A stretch of DNA of 64,000 nt from 20CM-2-65-7 sp963830455 (GCA_963830455.1 CAWHMT010000002.1:124001-188000); one strand, 5' to 3'; positions 1 through 8,578 are shown, numbered from the stretch's first letter. Notes: a model not told the origin generated them from the sequence alone. Translations and numbers: made by a program.

Positions 1-1492
1 GAAAATAGGTGTTCCGCCACTTGCTCCAGTAGACGCTGCGGTAGCGCTCGTCGTCCCCCCAGATCGTGCGCAGCATGCCGGGCCACGGTCTGGGAATGGC
101 CAGGTACCCGCCGCCGACCTTCACTTCCGTGCCTTCACCGTCGAGCAACACCGCTTCGATCCCGGGGAAGGGCACCGTCGCCGATCCGGGCTTCGTCGCG
201 GTCACGCCGGGGAGCGGCGTGATCATGATCCCGCCCGTCTCCGTCTGCCACCACGTGTCCACGATCGGACAGCGCCCACCGCCGATGTGTTCCTGGTACC
301 ACATCCAGGCCTCGGGATTGATCGGCTCGCCCACCGATCCGAGCAGCCGCAGTTTGGAGAGGTCGTGTTTCGCCGGGAGCGCCACGCCCCACTTCATGAA
401 GGCGCGAATCGCCGTCGGCGCCGTATAGAACACCGTGACGCCGTGCTGCGCGCAGATCGCCCAGAACCGGTCCTTGCCGGGATGATCGGGCGCGCCCTCG
501 TACATCACTTCTGTCACGCCGAGCGCCAGCGGGCCGTACACGACGTACGAATGCCCCGTCACCCATCCGACGTCTGCCGTGCACCAGAACACGTCGGAGT
601 CCTTGAGATCGAAAACCCACTTGGTCGTGGCGTAGACGTGCGTCAGATAGCCGCCGGTCGTATGGAGGATGCCCTTTGGTTTTCCGGTGGTCCCCGACGT
701 GTAGAGGATGTACAGGGGATCTTCGGCGTCCATCGGCTCGGGCGGGCAGTCGTGCGCGGCGCGGCTCATGAGCTCCGACCACCACAGATCGCGCCCCGTC
801 CTGAAGGTGACGGTCTGGCCGGTGCGCCGGAGCACGACGACGTGCTCGATACTCGGCGTCCCGGCGAGGGCATCGTCGGCGCTCTGCTTGAGCGGCACGA
901 TCGCGCCGCGCCGGTACCCCCCGTCGGCCGTAACCAGCACTTTGGCGCCCGCGTCGTTGATTCGGTCGCGCAGCGATTCGGCCGAGAAGCCGCCAAACAC
1001 GACGGTATGCACCGCGCCGATGCGTGCGCACGCGAGCATCGCCACCGCGACCTCGGGAACCATGGGGAGATAAATCGCTACCCGATCCCCTCGCCCTACT
1101 CCCAGGCCTTTCAGCACGTTCGCGAACTTGTTGACCTCGAGATGCAGCTCCGCGTACGTGATGCGGCGGACCTCCCCTTCGGGCTCGCCTTCCCAAATGA
1201 GCGCCACCCTGCCGCCGCGGCCGGCGCGGACGTGCCGGTCGAGACAATTCACGGAGGCGTTGAGCTTGCCACCGAGGAACCACTTAGCGTGAGGCGGCTT
1301 CCATTCGAGCACCTGCGTCCAAGGAGTTGTCCATTCCAGTTGCCTGGCCCAGTCGGCCCAATAACCTTCTGGATCCCGGCGCGCGCGTTCGTACGGCGAG
1401 CTGTCACGCACGTGCGCCTGGGCGTTGAACGCATCGGGGGGAGGGAAGCGCCGCTGCTCGTCGAGGAGTGTTTCGATCCGTTCAGTCGCCAT
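1..1492 (-). CDS. acs: Acetyl-CoA synthetase, 3' end cut by window edge
   Basis: Activates acetate with ATP to acetyl-AMP and then forms acetyl-CoA; cytoplasmic. The reading frame opens at an ATG on the minus strand (MATERIETLL) and runs 497 codons off the left edge without a stop, so about the last quarter of a usual 650-residue enzyme is missing. The AMP-binding signature YTSGTTGKPKG lies near residues 261-271, and the later ANL-family stretch DTWWQTETGG is also present. The N-terminal part carries the acetyl-CoA synthetase N domain (NCLDRHV, then LIWEGEP). It is transcribed divergently from the STAS gene at 1666. ORFs on the plus strand over it are GC-rich shadows. The family call is firm; only the C-terminal lysine-acetylation domain cannot be inspected. 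Confidence 0.95.
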   Translation of the reverse strand, partial: MATERIETLLDEQRRFPPPDAFNAQAHVRDSSPYERARRDPEGYWADWARQLEWTTPWTQVLEWKPPHAKWFLGGKLNASVNCLDRHVRAGRGGRVALIWEGEPEGEVRRITYAELHLEVNKFANVLKGLGVGRGDRVAIYLPMVPEVAVAMLACARIGAVHTVVFGGFSAESLRDRINDAGAKVLVTADGGYRRGAIVPLKQSADDALAGTPSIEHVVVLRRTGQTVTFRTGRDLWWSELMSRAAHDCPPEPMDAEDPLYILYTSGTTGKPKGILHTTGGYLTHVYATTKWVFDLKDSDVFWCTADVGWVTGHSYVVYGPLALGVTEVMYEGAPDHPGKDRFWAICAQHGVTVFYTAPTAIRAFMKWGVALPAKHDLSKLRLLGSVGEPINPEAWMWYQEHIGGGRCPIVDTWWQTETGGIMITPLPGVTATKPGSATVPFPGIEAVLLDGEGTEVKVGGGYLAIPRPWPGMLRTIWGDDERYRSVYWSKWRNTYF

Positions 1493-1622
1493 GGTTCGGG
1501 ATATTAAGGAAGAGGGCGACTCTAGCAAGTTGCACCGGGCCGCTCGCTATGCGGCAACGCCGCGGCGTGAGCGCGCTCACGCGTTTGTGCCAAGCGCTTG
1601 ATGCAGCACGTCTTAGAAGGTA

Positions 1623-1638
1623 TGGCACTGGAGTGGCA
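1623..1638 (+). promoter_or_regulatory. Candidate sigma-54 (-24/-12) promoter
   Basis: TGGCAC, five bases, then TGGCA: the GG and GC dinucleotides are exactly 10 bases apart, as in the consensus TGGCACG-N4-TTGCW, with only two mismatches outside the N4 spacer. Transcription would start near 1649, about 17 bases before the ATG at 1666. The match is by eye, without a genome-wide background, so it remains a candidate. Confidence 0.4.
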
Positions 1639-1665
1639 TAGGACGAGGCCGTGGAAAACTCTCTG

Positions 1666-1977
1666 ATGTCTACACGACCTGTAGAGAAAACGATCGCTGC
1701 GCCGGAGCGGCTCGATCTCGACTCCCGCACCGCGTTTCGCCGCGCCGCCGGGGACCTCTTGGACGGGCTGGCCGAAGGCGCGGGCCGGCTGGTCATCGAT
1801 CTCTCGGGCACGCGGGCGGTTGACAGTGCGGGTCTGGGCGCCCTCATGCTGATCCAGCGCAAGGCCGCCGAGCGGCGCCAAACCGTGCGTCTGCGCGGGG
1901 CGAACGAGGAGCTGCGCTTCCTGCTCGTGCTCACCAAGCTCGACGATCTTTTCGAATTGGAGACCGGCGTTTCCTGA
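1666..1977 (+). CDS. STAS-domain protein (anti-anti-sigma-like)
   Basis: A 103-residue protein consisting of a single STAS domain. The segment LVIDLSGTRAVDSAGLGAL (residues 42-60) has the strand-turn-helix of SpoIIAA/RsbV-type antagonists, with Ser54 after Asp53 at the usual phosphorylation site. Such proteins bind switch kinases or anti-sigma factors, but no partner kinase is visible here. A GTG at 1651 would add five residues; I prefer the ATG at 1666 because it lies downstream of the putative sigma-54 start point. It is followed 14 bases later by a receiver-only protein, and the pair probably forms a small regulatory module. Function in the cell is inferred only from the domain. Confidence 0.75.
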   Translation: MSTRPVEKTIAAPERLDLDSRTAFRRAAGDLLDGLAEGAGRLVIDLSGTRAVDSAGLGALMLIQRKAAERRQTVRLRGANEELRFLLVLTKLDDLFELETGVS

Positions 1978-1991
1978 AGTAGATTGGCTCG

Positions 1992-2348
1992 ATGCCGCCG
2001 CGGAAGGTGCTGTTCGTCGAAGATGAGGCCGCTCTACAATACTCCTATGAGCGCTTCTTTCAAGGCAAGTACGCCATGTCGCACGCGCCAAACGGGGCCG
2101 AGGCGATGCGTCAGTTGGACGCCTTCCAACCCGACGTTCTGGTTCTCGACATGCGTCTCCCGGACACCGACGGCATCGCGCTGCTGCAGCGCATCCGCGA
2201 GACCCGCCCCACGCTCCCCGTGGTCGTGACGACCGCCTACGTGAGCATGGAGCCGCTGATGGACGTCCTCGATCTGGGGCATAGTCGCTACCTCGTCAAA
2301 CCGTACGAACTGAGCGAGCTCGCGGCCGCCATCGATGCTGCTGGCTGA
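1992..2348 (+). CDS. Stand-alone response regulator receiver
   Basis: A 118-residue CheY-like receiver with no output domain. The acidic pocket is at Glu10/Asp11, the phosphoacceptor is Asp53 in VLDMRLPD, Thr80/Thr81 fill the switch position, and Lys103 sits in the conserved LVKPYE. It could act by protein contact, perhaps with the neighbouring STAS protein or a kinase elsewhere. Its 3' end overlaps ccmA by 14 bases, so it is probably co-transcribed with the cytochrome c maturation genes, an unusual coupling. Confidence 0.85.
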   Translation: MPPRKVLFVEDEAALQYSYERFFQGKYAMSHAPNGAEAMRQLDAFQPDVLVLDMRLPDTDGIALLQRIRETRPTLPVVVTTAYVSMEPLMDVLDLGHSRYLVKPYELSELAAAIDAAG

Positions 2349-2991
2349 GGAGCTGCATCACAGCTTCGGTTCGGTCAGGGCCCTGGATGGCGTTTCCTTC
2401 ACGGTGCGTCCAGGTCAGACGCTCGCCATCTTCGGGCCCAACGGGGCCGGCAAGACAACGCTCCTCAAGGTGCTGGCCGGTTTGATCCGGCCGCAGCGCG
2501 GTCGCGCCCACGTGGAGGGCGGGCGCCGGGCGATCGGCTGGATCGGTCATCAGGCGCAGCTCTACAACGAGCTCACCGTCAACGAAAACCTCCGTTTCTG
2601 GGCCTCGCTGTACGACGTGCCTCCTCCCGGTGAGCTGCTCGTCCGCCTGGGGCTCGAAGAGCACGCCGATCGTCCCGTGCGCGCGCTGTCGCGCGGGCTG
2701 ATGCAGCGTGTTGCGATCGGGCGCGCCCTGGTGCACAACCCGGCGGTGCTGCTGCTCGACGAGCCGTTCACGGGCCTCGATCGCACGGCAGCGGAAACGC
2801 TCGGCCGCCTGCTCGCGCAGCACGCCGCCGCCGGTCGCGCCACGGTGCTGGTCACCCATAACGTCGAAGAGGGCACGGGGCTCGCGACGGACGTCGCATT
2901 CATGCGCGCGGGACGGTTTGTGCACTTCGCGCCCCGTGCGGGGCGCGGGCCGCAGCAAGTCGGCGAGGAGTACCGCAATGCGATGGCCTGA
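2335..2991 (+). CDS. ccmA: Haem exporter ATP-binding protein CcmA
   Basis: ABC ATPase of the CcmAB(C) complex that releases haem-loaded CcmE during cytochrome c maturation; inner face of the cytoplasmic membrane. Of 218 residues, Walker A GPNGAGKT is at 34-41, the signature LSRGLMQR at 118-125 and Walker B VLLLDEP at about 138-144. An ABC gene of this size followed directly by ccmB and ccmC identifies it. It overlaps the receiver gene by 14 bases at its start and ccmB by 14 bases at its end, suggesting translational coupling. CcmE, F, G and H are not in the window. Confidence 0.9.
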   Translation: MLLAEELHHSFGSVRALDGVSFTVRPGQTLAIFGPNGAGKTTLLKVLAGLIRPQRGRAHVEGGRRAIGWIGHQAQLYNELTVNENLRFWASLYDVPPPGELLVRLGLEEHADRPVRALSRGLMQRVAIGRALVHNPAVLLLDEPFTGLDRTAAETLGRLLAQHAAAGRATVLVTHNVEEGTGLATDVAFMRAGRFVHFAPRAGRGPQQVGEEYRNAMA

Positions 2992-3664
2992 CGTGGTGCG
3001 CCACACCTGGGCGGTCGCGTCCAAAGATCTCCTGATCGAATTCCGCTCGCGCACCGCGATCATTTCCGCGGCGATGTTCGTGATTCTCGTGCTGCTCGTG
3101 TTCACATTCGCGCGCGATCCGACCGCGGTGGCGGCGGTGGACCTCGCGCCGAGCATCCTGTGGGTGACGCTCACCTTCGCCGCGGTGCTGGCGCTCAATC
3201 GCGCGTTCCAGCTCGAACTCGAGAACCAGGCGCTCGACGGACTGCTGCTCGCGCCCATCGGCCGCGGCAGCATCTACCTCGGCAAGCTGATCGCGAACCT
3301 CGTGTTTGTGGGGACGGTTGAGCTGATCGGCGTCCCGCTGCTGGCGCTGTTTTTCAACGTCGCGGTCTGGCCCTACGCCGCGCCGCTCGCGCTGGTGATC
3401 GTCCTCGCCACGATCGGATTCGTGTCGGTGGGCACGCTGTTCAGCGCCATGACGGTGCGCACGCGCGTGTCCGAGCTGCTGCTGGCGGTGCTCGTGCTGC
3501 CGTTCATGATTCCGCCGCTGATGTGGGCGGCGCGCGCCACCGGGCCGCTGCTCGCGGGCCGTCCCTTGAGCGACATCATCGGTTGGCTTAAGATGCTGGC
3601 AGCGTATGACATCGTCTTCGTCGGCCTCGCCCTGTTGCTCTTTCCGGCAACGGTGAACGAATGA
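2978..3664 (+). CDS. ccmB: Haem exporter membrane protein CcmB
   Basis: Membrane partner of CcmA. The 228-residue protein starts at the ATG inside the end of ccmA (MRWPDVVRHT). The N-terminal LLIEFRSRTAI segment is typical of CcmB, and six hydrophobic stretches follow, the first being AAMFVILVLLVFTF. A much longer frame upstream (from 2708) is an artefact of the overlapping ccmA frame and was trimmed. The gene ends with ATGA shared with ccmC. Length and order agree with the family. Confidence 0.9.
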   Translation: MRWPDVVRHTWAVASKDLLIEFRSRTAIISAAMFVILVLLVFTFARDPTAVAAVDLAPSILWVTLTFAAVLALNRAFQLELENQALDGLLLAPIGRGSIYLGKLIANLVFVGTVELIGVPLLALFFNVAVWPYAAPLALVIVLATIGFVSVGTLFSAMTVRTRVSELLLAVLVLPFMIPPLMWAARATGPLLAGRPLSDIIGWLKMLAAYDIVFVGLALLLFPATVNE

Positions 3665-4356
3665 GGCTGCTGCGCGCGGGTCGCTGGATCACCGGCGTTG
3701 CGTTGCTGCTGCTGGCGGGAGTGTACGTGCGCGCGCTGATGTACACGCCGATCGAGCGCATGCAGGGCGCCGCGCAGAAGATCTTCTACGTGCACGTGCC
3801 CGCGGCGATCTGGGCCGAAACGTCGATGATTCTGGTCGGACTGGCGAGCGTGTTCTACCTGTTCCTCAAGGATCCGCGGCTCGACCGGTTTGCCGCCGCG
3901 TCCGCGGAAGTGGGGACCGTGTTCGCGGGCGTAGTGCTCACGACGGGGCCGATCTGGGGCAAACCGATCTGGGGCACGTGGTGGTCGTGGGACGCTCGGC
4001 TGACGCTGACCCTGTTCCTCTTCCTTCTTTATGTCGGCTACCTGCTGCTGCGAAGCGCGGTCAGCGATCCGGCGGAACGCGCGCGCTTCGCCGCGGTGCT
4101 GGGCATCTGCGGGATGGTGCTGGTGCCGTTCATTCACTTCAGTGTGTACATGTTCCGCACGCTGCACCCGATGCCCATCGTGCTGAAACCGAGCACTCCT
4201 TCCCTGCCGCCGACCATGCTCGCGACCTGGTTGATGTCGGTCGGCGTGTTCACGCTGCTGTACGTGGGCTTCGTGGTGCAGCGCTATGCGTTGAGCTATC
4301 TGAGGGAACAGCTCGAATTGGTGGGGGACGGGGGAAGCGGGAAGGGGGAAGGGTAA
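3661..4356 (+). CDS. ccmC: Haem transporter / cytochrome c maturation protein CcmC
   Basis: Handles haem for loading onto CcmE at the outer face of the cytoplasmic membrane. The 231-residue protein has about six membrane segments and the tryptophan-rich haem-handling motif GTWWSWDARL around residues 105-114. His45 and His159/His169 lie in the loops expected to ligate haem. The start shares ATGA with the ccmB stop. The last ten residues are Gly/Lys-rich and are encoded by a purine-rich run of G and GGGGAA-like units (4322-4353), which looks like a local repeat expansion at the 3' end and not conserved protein. Confidence 0.92.
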   Translation: MRLLRAGRWITGVALLLLAGVYVRALMYTPIERMQGAAQKIFYVHVPAAIWAETSMILVGLASVFYLFLKDPRLDRFAAASAEVGTVFAGVVLTTGPIWGKPIWGTWWSWDARLTLTLFLFLLYVGYLLLRSAVSDPAERARFAAVLGICGMVLVPFIHFSVYMFRTLHPMPIVLKPSTPSLPPTMLATWLMSVGVFTLLYVGFVVQRYALSYLREQLELVGDGGSGKGEG

Positions 4357-4478
4357 TGCAAGCACCCGTACCGCAGAACGCCGGCTACATGATCGCCGCC
4401 TACGTCATCACGGGCGCGATCTTGCTCGGCTACGCGCTGTCACTGTACCTGCGCGCGCGCCGCAGCCTTCGCTCGTAG
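4356..4478 (+). CDS. Small membrane protein, CcmD-like
   Basis: A 40-residue protein with one hydrophobic helix (YMIAAYVITGAILLGYALSL) followed by a basic tail LRARRSLRS, the layout of CcmD, which stabilises the CcmABC-CcmE complex. Its ATG overlaps the last base of the ccmC stop. CcmD proteins are poorly conserved, so the call rests on size, topology and position. The 3' end overlaps the convergent TPR gene by 39 bases. Confidence 0.7.
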   Translation: MQAPVPQNAGYMIAAYVITGAILLGYALSLYLRARRSLRS

Positions 4479-5036
4479 CTCCGCCCGCGCCTCCGGCAGC
4501 CGGTCGTGCCCGTCCGGTACCTGCGTGGCCCAGAGGTTGAGCGCGTCGTCGGCAGCCCCATGATCGCCCGCATCGTATAGGGCCTGCGCGTTGTTCCACA
4601 ACGCCGGGGCGCCGCCACCGGCCGCGTACGCGCGCGCGAACCGCGCGGCAGCCTCCGGAAAACGCCCGATCCGCTGATACAAGGTGCCGGCCGCCATGGC
4701 GGCATCGGCGCGCTCCTCCAACACCAGCACCTGCTCGAATGCGGCCAGAGCGTCGTCCTGACGAAACACCATCTGGAGCGCTTCACCCAGCAGCATCCAC
4801 GCGTCCCCATTATTCGGAAACCGCACCGTCGCGGTGCGCGCCGCGTCCACTGCTCCCCAACGATCCTCCAAGGCGCGCGACAGGTGCACCAGTGCCGGGT
4901 AGGCATCGGCAAATCCGGGCGCGACTCCGCACGCGAGTCGCAGCCACACCAGGGCGCGGCGCGGCGCTGCGCGCTGTGATGCGGCAGCGCGTCGCACGCA
5001 GAAGCGGCCGAGCGCGGCGCGCACTGAGCGGAGCAT
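4440..5036 (-). CDS. TPR-repeat protein
   Basis: A 198-residue protein made mostly of tetratricopeptide-like helical pairs. Recognisable units include AWMLLGEALQMVFRQDDALA, then AMAAGTLYQRIGRFPEAAAR and ALWNNAQALYDAGDHGAADD. It has no signal peptide or catalytic motif. I chose the ATG giving MLRSVRAALG; an earlier ATG at 5072 is possible but would overlap hemD. It stands alone on the minus strand between ccmD and hemD, convergent with the former and divergent from the latter. TPR proteins near ccm genes can belong to CcmH/CcmI-type assembly, but nothing here proves that role. Confidence 0.65.
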   Translation of the reverse strand: MLRSVRAALGRFCVRRAAASQRAAPRRALVWLRLACGVAPGFADAYPALVHLSRALEDRWGAVDAARTATVRFPNNGDAWMLLGEALQMVFRQDDALAAFEQVLVLEERADAAMAAGTLYQRIGRFPEAAARFARAYAAGGGAPALWNNAQALYDAGDHGAADDALNLWATQVPDGHDRLPEARAELRAKAAARAQVQ

Positions 5037-5045
5037 TGCTTGATA

Positions 5046-5927
5046 ATGGGGAGAGCCACGGTGAGATTGCAACGGCTCATGACACGCGTCAGCGGGGGCG
5101 GAGCCAGGGAAGCGGGGGGCGGGGGCGGGGGCGGGACCGCCGGCGCGGCCGGGCGGGCATTACAGGGGCGCCGCATCGTCGTGACGCGCGCGCGTGAGCA
5201 AGCCGCCGACCTGGTGCGCGCGCTCGAGACCCTGGGCGCCGAAGCGATCGTCGCGCCGGTCATTCGAATTCAGCCGCTCGAGAATCTCGCGTCACTGCGG
5301 GCCGCGCTGACCGGTCTGTCCGCCTATCGGTGGGTCGTGTTCACCAGCCAGAATGCCGTGCAGATCGTGCTCGATCGACTCGTCAGCTGGGGGCTGCGCC
5401 CCGGCGTCTTCGCCGCAACCTCGATCGCCGCCATTGGCAGTGCCACCGCCGAGTCCCTGCGCAAACGCGGGCTCGTCCCGGCGCTGGTTCCGGACGAATT
5501 CGTGGCGGAAGCGCTCGTGGACGCGCTCGTCCGCGAGAGCGGTGGATCGCTCGCTGGCGCGCGCGTGCTGGTCCCGAGTGCCGAGGACGCGCGCGAAACA
5601 CTGACCGAAGGACTGCAGCGGCACGGGGCGGCCGTGGAGACCATTCCAGTGTATCGCACGGTGCCCGCTCACGGCGATTTCGACGATCTCATTGCGGAAA
5701 TCATCGACCGGCGGATCGACGCCGTGACGTTCACGTCGTCGTCGAGCGTGCGCAGCTTCGTCCAGCTCGTCGGCTCGGAGACCGCGGCCTCCGGTCGATT
5801 CGTGACCGCCACCATCGGCCCGATCACCGCGGGAACGGCGCGCGAGCTCGGATTGCGCGACATCATCGAAGCCGCGCCGCACACGGTGCCTGGGCTGGTC
5901 GCGTCCCTCGTCACCCGTTTCGCATGA
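5046..5927 (+). CDS. hemD: Uroporphyrinogen-III synthase
   Basis: Closes and isomerises hydroxymethylbilane to uroporphyrinogen III in the cytoplasm. The conserved core begins near residue 42 (RRIVVTRAREQ) and shows WVVFTSQNAV, LVPSAEDARETL and the late AVTFTSSSSVRSF and ATIGPITAGTARELG blocks typical of HemD. The first ~40 residues are Gly/Ala low-complexity sequence encoded by G-runs, so the true start is uncertain: ATG 5046 is used, ATG 5079 is an alternative. No good ribosome site is seen and only nine bases separate it from the divergent TPR gene. It shares ATGA with hemC. Here hemD precedes hemC, whereas hemC-hemD is the commoner order. Confidence 0.88.
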   Translation: MGRATVRLQRLMTRVSGGGAREAGGGGGGGTAGAAGRALQGRRIVVTRAREQAADLVRALETLGAEAIVAPVIRIQPLENLASLRAALTGLSAYRWVVFTSQNAVQIVLDRLVSWGLRPGVFAATSIAAIGSATAESLRKRGLVPALVPDEFVAEALVDALVRESGGSLAGARVLVPSAEDARETLTEGLQRHGAAVETIPVYRTVPAHGDFDDLIAEIIDRRIDAVTFTSSSSVRSFVQLVGSETAASGRFVTATIGPITAGTARELGLRDIIEAAPHTVPGLVASLVTRFA

Positions 5928-6835
5928 GAATCGGCACGCGGGGCAGCCAGCTGGCGCGTTGGCAGGCGGACTGGGTGCGCGATCGGCTCACGGCACGCGG
6001 GCGGGGGGCGGGGGGGGCTCGGGTCGAAATCGTCGTGATCAAAACGCAGGGTGACGCCGAGGTCGATCGTCCCCTGCACGAGCTCGAGGGCACGGGCTTT
6101 TTCACCAAGCAGATCGAGGAAGCGTTGCTCGAGCGGCACATCGACGTGGCCGTGCATTCGCTGAAGGATCTTCCGACAAAACTCCCGCCAGGATTGGTCA
6201 TCGCCGCCGTTCCGGAGCGGCACGACCCCCGCGAGGCGCTCGTGAACGGCACCAGCTTGTCGACGCTCGCCGCGGGAACGCGGGTCGGTACCTCGAGCCT
6301 GAGGCGCATGTCCCAGGTCCGGTTCCTCCGTCCCGACCTGGAGGTGGTCCCGCTGCGTGGCAATGTCACCACCCGCGTTGGCAAGGTCGAAGCGCGCGAG
6401 GGGTTGGACGTCGCGTTGCTCGCGCTTGCGGGACTGGAACGATTGGGTCTGGGACACAAGGCTTCTCCGCTCGATCCCCTGGACGTCATGCCGGCGCCCG
6501 GTCAGGGCGCGCTCGCCATCGAGGTGCGATCCGACGACCGGCAGGTCCGAGACCTCATCGATGCGCTGGGTGACGAGCTCACGGAGCACGATGTCGCGGC
6601 GGAACGGTCGGTGCTGGCGGCGCTGGGAGGCGGGTGTCAGGCACCGATCGCCGCTTGGGTCGACCGCAGCGTCCCCAGCGGCGCCAGACGATTGTACGGG
6701 CGCGTGACCGCTCAGGACGGATCCGCGCAGCTCACGGCCTCCGCGCTCATCGATGATTCCAGGCCACAGGATGCGGGAGTGCTCGTCGCGCGCTTGCTCG
6801 AGGATGAGGGCGCGGCGAGCTTACTCGCCCGATGA
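5924..6835 (+). CDS. hemC: Hydroxymethylbilane synthase
   Basis: Polymerises four porphobilinogens into hydroxymethylbilane. The 303-residue protein begins MRIGTRGSQLARWQ, carries SLKDLPTKLPPGL, the active-site region GTSSLRRMSQ, and Cys238 in LGGGCQAPIAAW, the attachment site of the dipyrromethane cofactor. Length is normal. The start overlaps the hemD stop and the stop overlaps the hemB start, both as ATGA. A G-rich tract (about 5999-6018) encodes a Gly/Ala insertion near residue 27, again a local low-complexity patch. Confidence 0.95.
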   Translation: MRIGTRGSQLARWQADWVRDRLTARGRGAGGARVEIVVIKTQGDAEVDRPLHELEGTGFFTKQIEEALLERHIDVAVHSLKDLPTKLPPGLVIAAVPERHDPREALVNGTSLSTLAAGTRVGTSSLRRMSQVRFLRPDLEVVPLRGNVTTRVGKVEAREGLDVALLALAGLERLGLGHKASPLDPLDVMPAPGQGALAIEVRSDDRQVRDLIDALGDELTEHDVAAERSVLAALGGGCQAPIAAWVDRSVPSGARRLYGRVTAQDGSAQLTASALIDDSRPQDAGVLVARLLEDEGAASLLAR

Positions 6836-7807
6836 GTGCTCAGTTCCCGATCCGCCGCATGCGACGCCTGCGCCGCACGCCTGCGTTACGGCGCCTGGTG
6901 CAGGAGACGCACCTCGTGCCGTCGCAGCTCGTCTGGCCGCTGTTCGTGATGCACGGCGAGGGGTACGCGGCGGCCGGTGGACGCGATGCCGGGCGTTGCC
7001 CAGCTTTCCGTGGACGAGCTCGTGAAAGACGCCGAGCGCGCCGCCGCGCTCGGACTGGGCGGGATCATCCTGTTCGGCATTCCAGCGACGAAGGATGCGA
7101 CCGGCTCGGAAGCGTACGACGACCAGGGGATCGTGCAGCAGGCGATCCGCGCCGTGAAACGGGCCGTGCCGCAGTTGCTCGTCATCGGCGACGTCTGCCT
7201 GTGCGAGTACACCGATCACGGCCATTGCGGCGTGATCCGCGACGGTGACGTGGACAACGACTCGTCCGTCTACCTGCTCGGGAAGATCGCGGTGATCCAG
7301 GCGCGGGCCGGTGTTGATCTCGTGGCGCCGAGCGACATGATGGACGGCCGCGTCGCCGGCATTCGCAGGGCGCTCGACGCCGGCGGCTTCTCGCACGTGC
7401 CGATCATGTCGTACGCCGCGAAGTTCGCGTCGGCGTTCTACGGTCCGTTTCGCGAAGCCGCCGGCTCGACGCCCATGTTTGGCGACCGCCAGAGTTATCA
7501 GATGGCCGTGGCGAACGGCGATGAAGCCATGCGCGAGATCCAGCTCGATCTCGACGAAGGGGCCGATATCGTGATGGTGAAGCCGGCCGGCCCCTGTCTC
7601 GATCTCATTCGCAGAGCCAAGGAGCGCTTCGGCGCGCCGCTCGGCGCGTATCAGGTGAGCGGTGAGTACGCGATGATCAAGGCCGCGGTGGAGCGGGGCA
7701 TGATCGACGAAACGCGCGCGATGTGGGAGTCGGTCACGGCGATTCGGCGAGCCGGCGCGGATATCATTCTGACCTACTTTGCGCCGGCGTTGGCTGAGGG
7801 ACTCTAG
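6832..7807 (+). pseudogene. hemB: Delta-aminolevulinic acid dehydratase with apparent frameshift
   Basis: Condenses two aminolevulinates to porphobilinogen. The N-terminus reads MSAQFPIRRMRRLRR to PLFVMHGEGY in the frame starting at 6832; everything from PVDAMPGVAQLSVDEL onward lies in the next frame. Removing one base in the GGGTACGCGG stretch at 6961-6970 restores a continuous HemB of normal length. The rest is intact: zinc cysteines in DVCLCEYTDHGHCG, the lysine in SYAAKFASAFYGPF, and the Schiff-base lysine in MVKPAGPCLDL. A start at 6977 would lack the conserved N-terminal arm. With hemC and hemD intact, a sequencing or assembly error is at least as likely as real inactivation. Confidence 0.85.
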
Positions 7808-7859
7808 CTATCGGCTATCAGGTTCGCACCCGATAGCCGGTAGCCGGTAGCCGATAGCT
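7806..7859. terminator. Inverted repeat between convergent hemB and aquaporin
   Basis: A perfect 12-base inverted repeat (AGCTATCGGCTA at 7806-7817, its complement at 7848-7859). Between and within the arms are short direct units of the form CGATAGC/CGGTAGC. It lies exactly between two convergent genes, so a bidirectional terminator is plausible although there is no T-run. Confidence 0.5.
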
Positions 7860-8546
7860 TCAGTTGATGTCCGTCGCACTCCGCGGCAGCAACAAGAACT
7901 TCCACAGCACCGCGGCCACGGAAGCGCCGAGCACCGGACCAATCCAGTAGACCGCCTGGCCATGCCAATCCCACGAGACGAGCGCGGGCCCGAAGGCGCG
8001 TGCGGGATTCAGCGCCGCACCGGTCAGTGCTCCGCCCCCCAACGCGCACGCGAGCAGCGCCAGTCCGATCCCGAAGCCGCCGATGCGTTGCGCTTGCGGT
8101 GACACAACGGTCCCGAACACCGCGCTCACGAGTACGAAAGTGAACAGCGCCTCGAGCGCGATGCCTTCGAACAATCCGATGGCGCCGGAGAGCTGCGGCG
8201 TGCCGAGGGAGGTGACGCGGGCCAGCGAGGCGGGGAACAGCCCTTTGATGAGCAGCGCGCCGGCGATCGCGCCGAGCAGCTGCGCGGCGACGTAGCGGCC
8301 CAGCGTCTTCGCGTCGATCTGATCGCCGACCCAGAGCGCGACGCTCACCGCGGGATTAAGGTGGCCGCCGGAAATCGGCATCATGATCGTCACGAGAACC
8401 GCGAGGCCCACGCCATGCGCGAGCGCGATGCCCAGCGCTCCGGCGGGGCCGCTGACGTTCGCAACGATGCTGCCGGCGCCGACGAGGACGAACAGCATGG
8501 TGCCGATGAATTCGGCCGCGGGAGCCCGCAGTGTCCGGTAGTTCAC
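7860..8546 (-). CDS. Aquaporin / MIP-family channel
   Basis: Membrane channel for water or small neutral solutes. The 228-residue protein has six membrane helices and the two half-helix NPA motifs, GGHLNPAVS (Asn64-Ala66) and GAALNPARAFGPAL (Asn180-Ala182), with the selectivity arginine Arg183 after the second. It lacks the long loops of glycerol facilitators, which favours an aquaporin. It lies 32 bases downstream of fabF on the same strand and may be the last gene of that operon. Confidence 0.9.
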   Translation of the reverse strand: MNYRTLRAPAAEFIGTMLFVLVGAGSIVANVSGPAGALGIALAHGVGLAVLVTIMMPISGGHLNPAVSVALWVGDQIDAKTLGRYVAAQLLGAIAGALLIKGLFPASLARVTSLGTPQLSGAIGLFEGIALEALFTFVLVSAVFGTVVSPQAQRIGGFGIGLALLACALGGGALTGAALNPARAFGPALVSWDWHGQAVYWIGPVLGASVAAVLWKFLLLPRSATDIN

Positions 8547-8578
8547 GTGTTCCCCTTGGGAGTGAAAGCCGGGCCAAT

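Noticed and set aside
287..1507. Plus-strand frame over acs
   Set aside because: The minus strand encodes a continuous acetyl-CoA synthetase with all motifs.
6977..7807. hemB as a genuine short gene starting at 6977
   Set aside because: The missing conserved N-terminal arm is encoded immediately upstream in the other frame, so a frameshift is the simpler reading.
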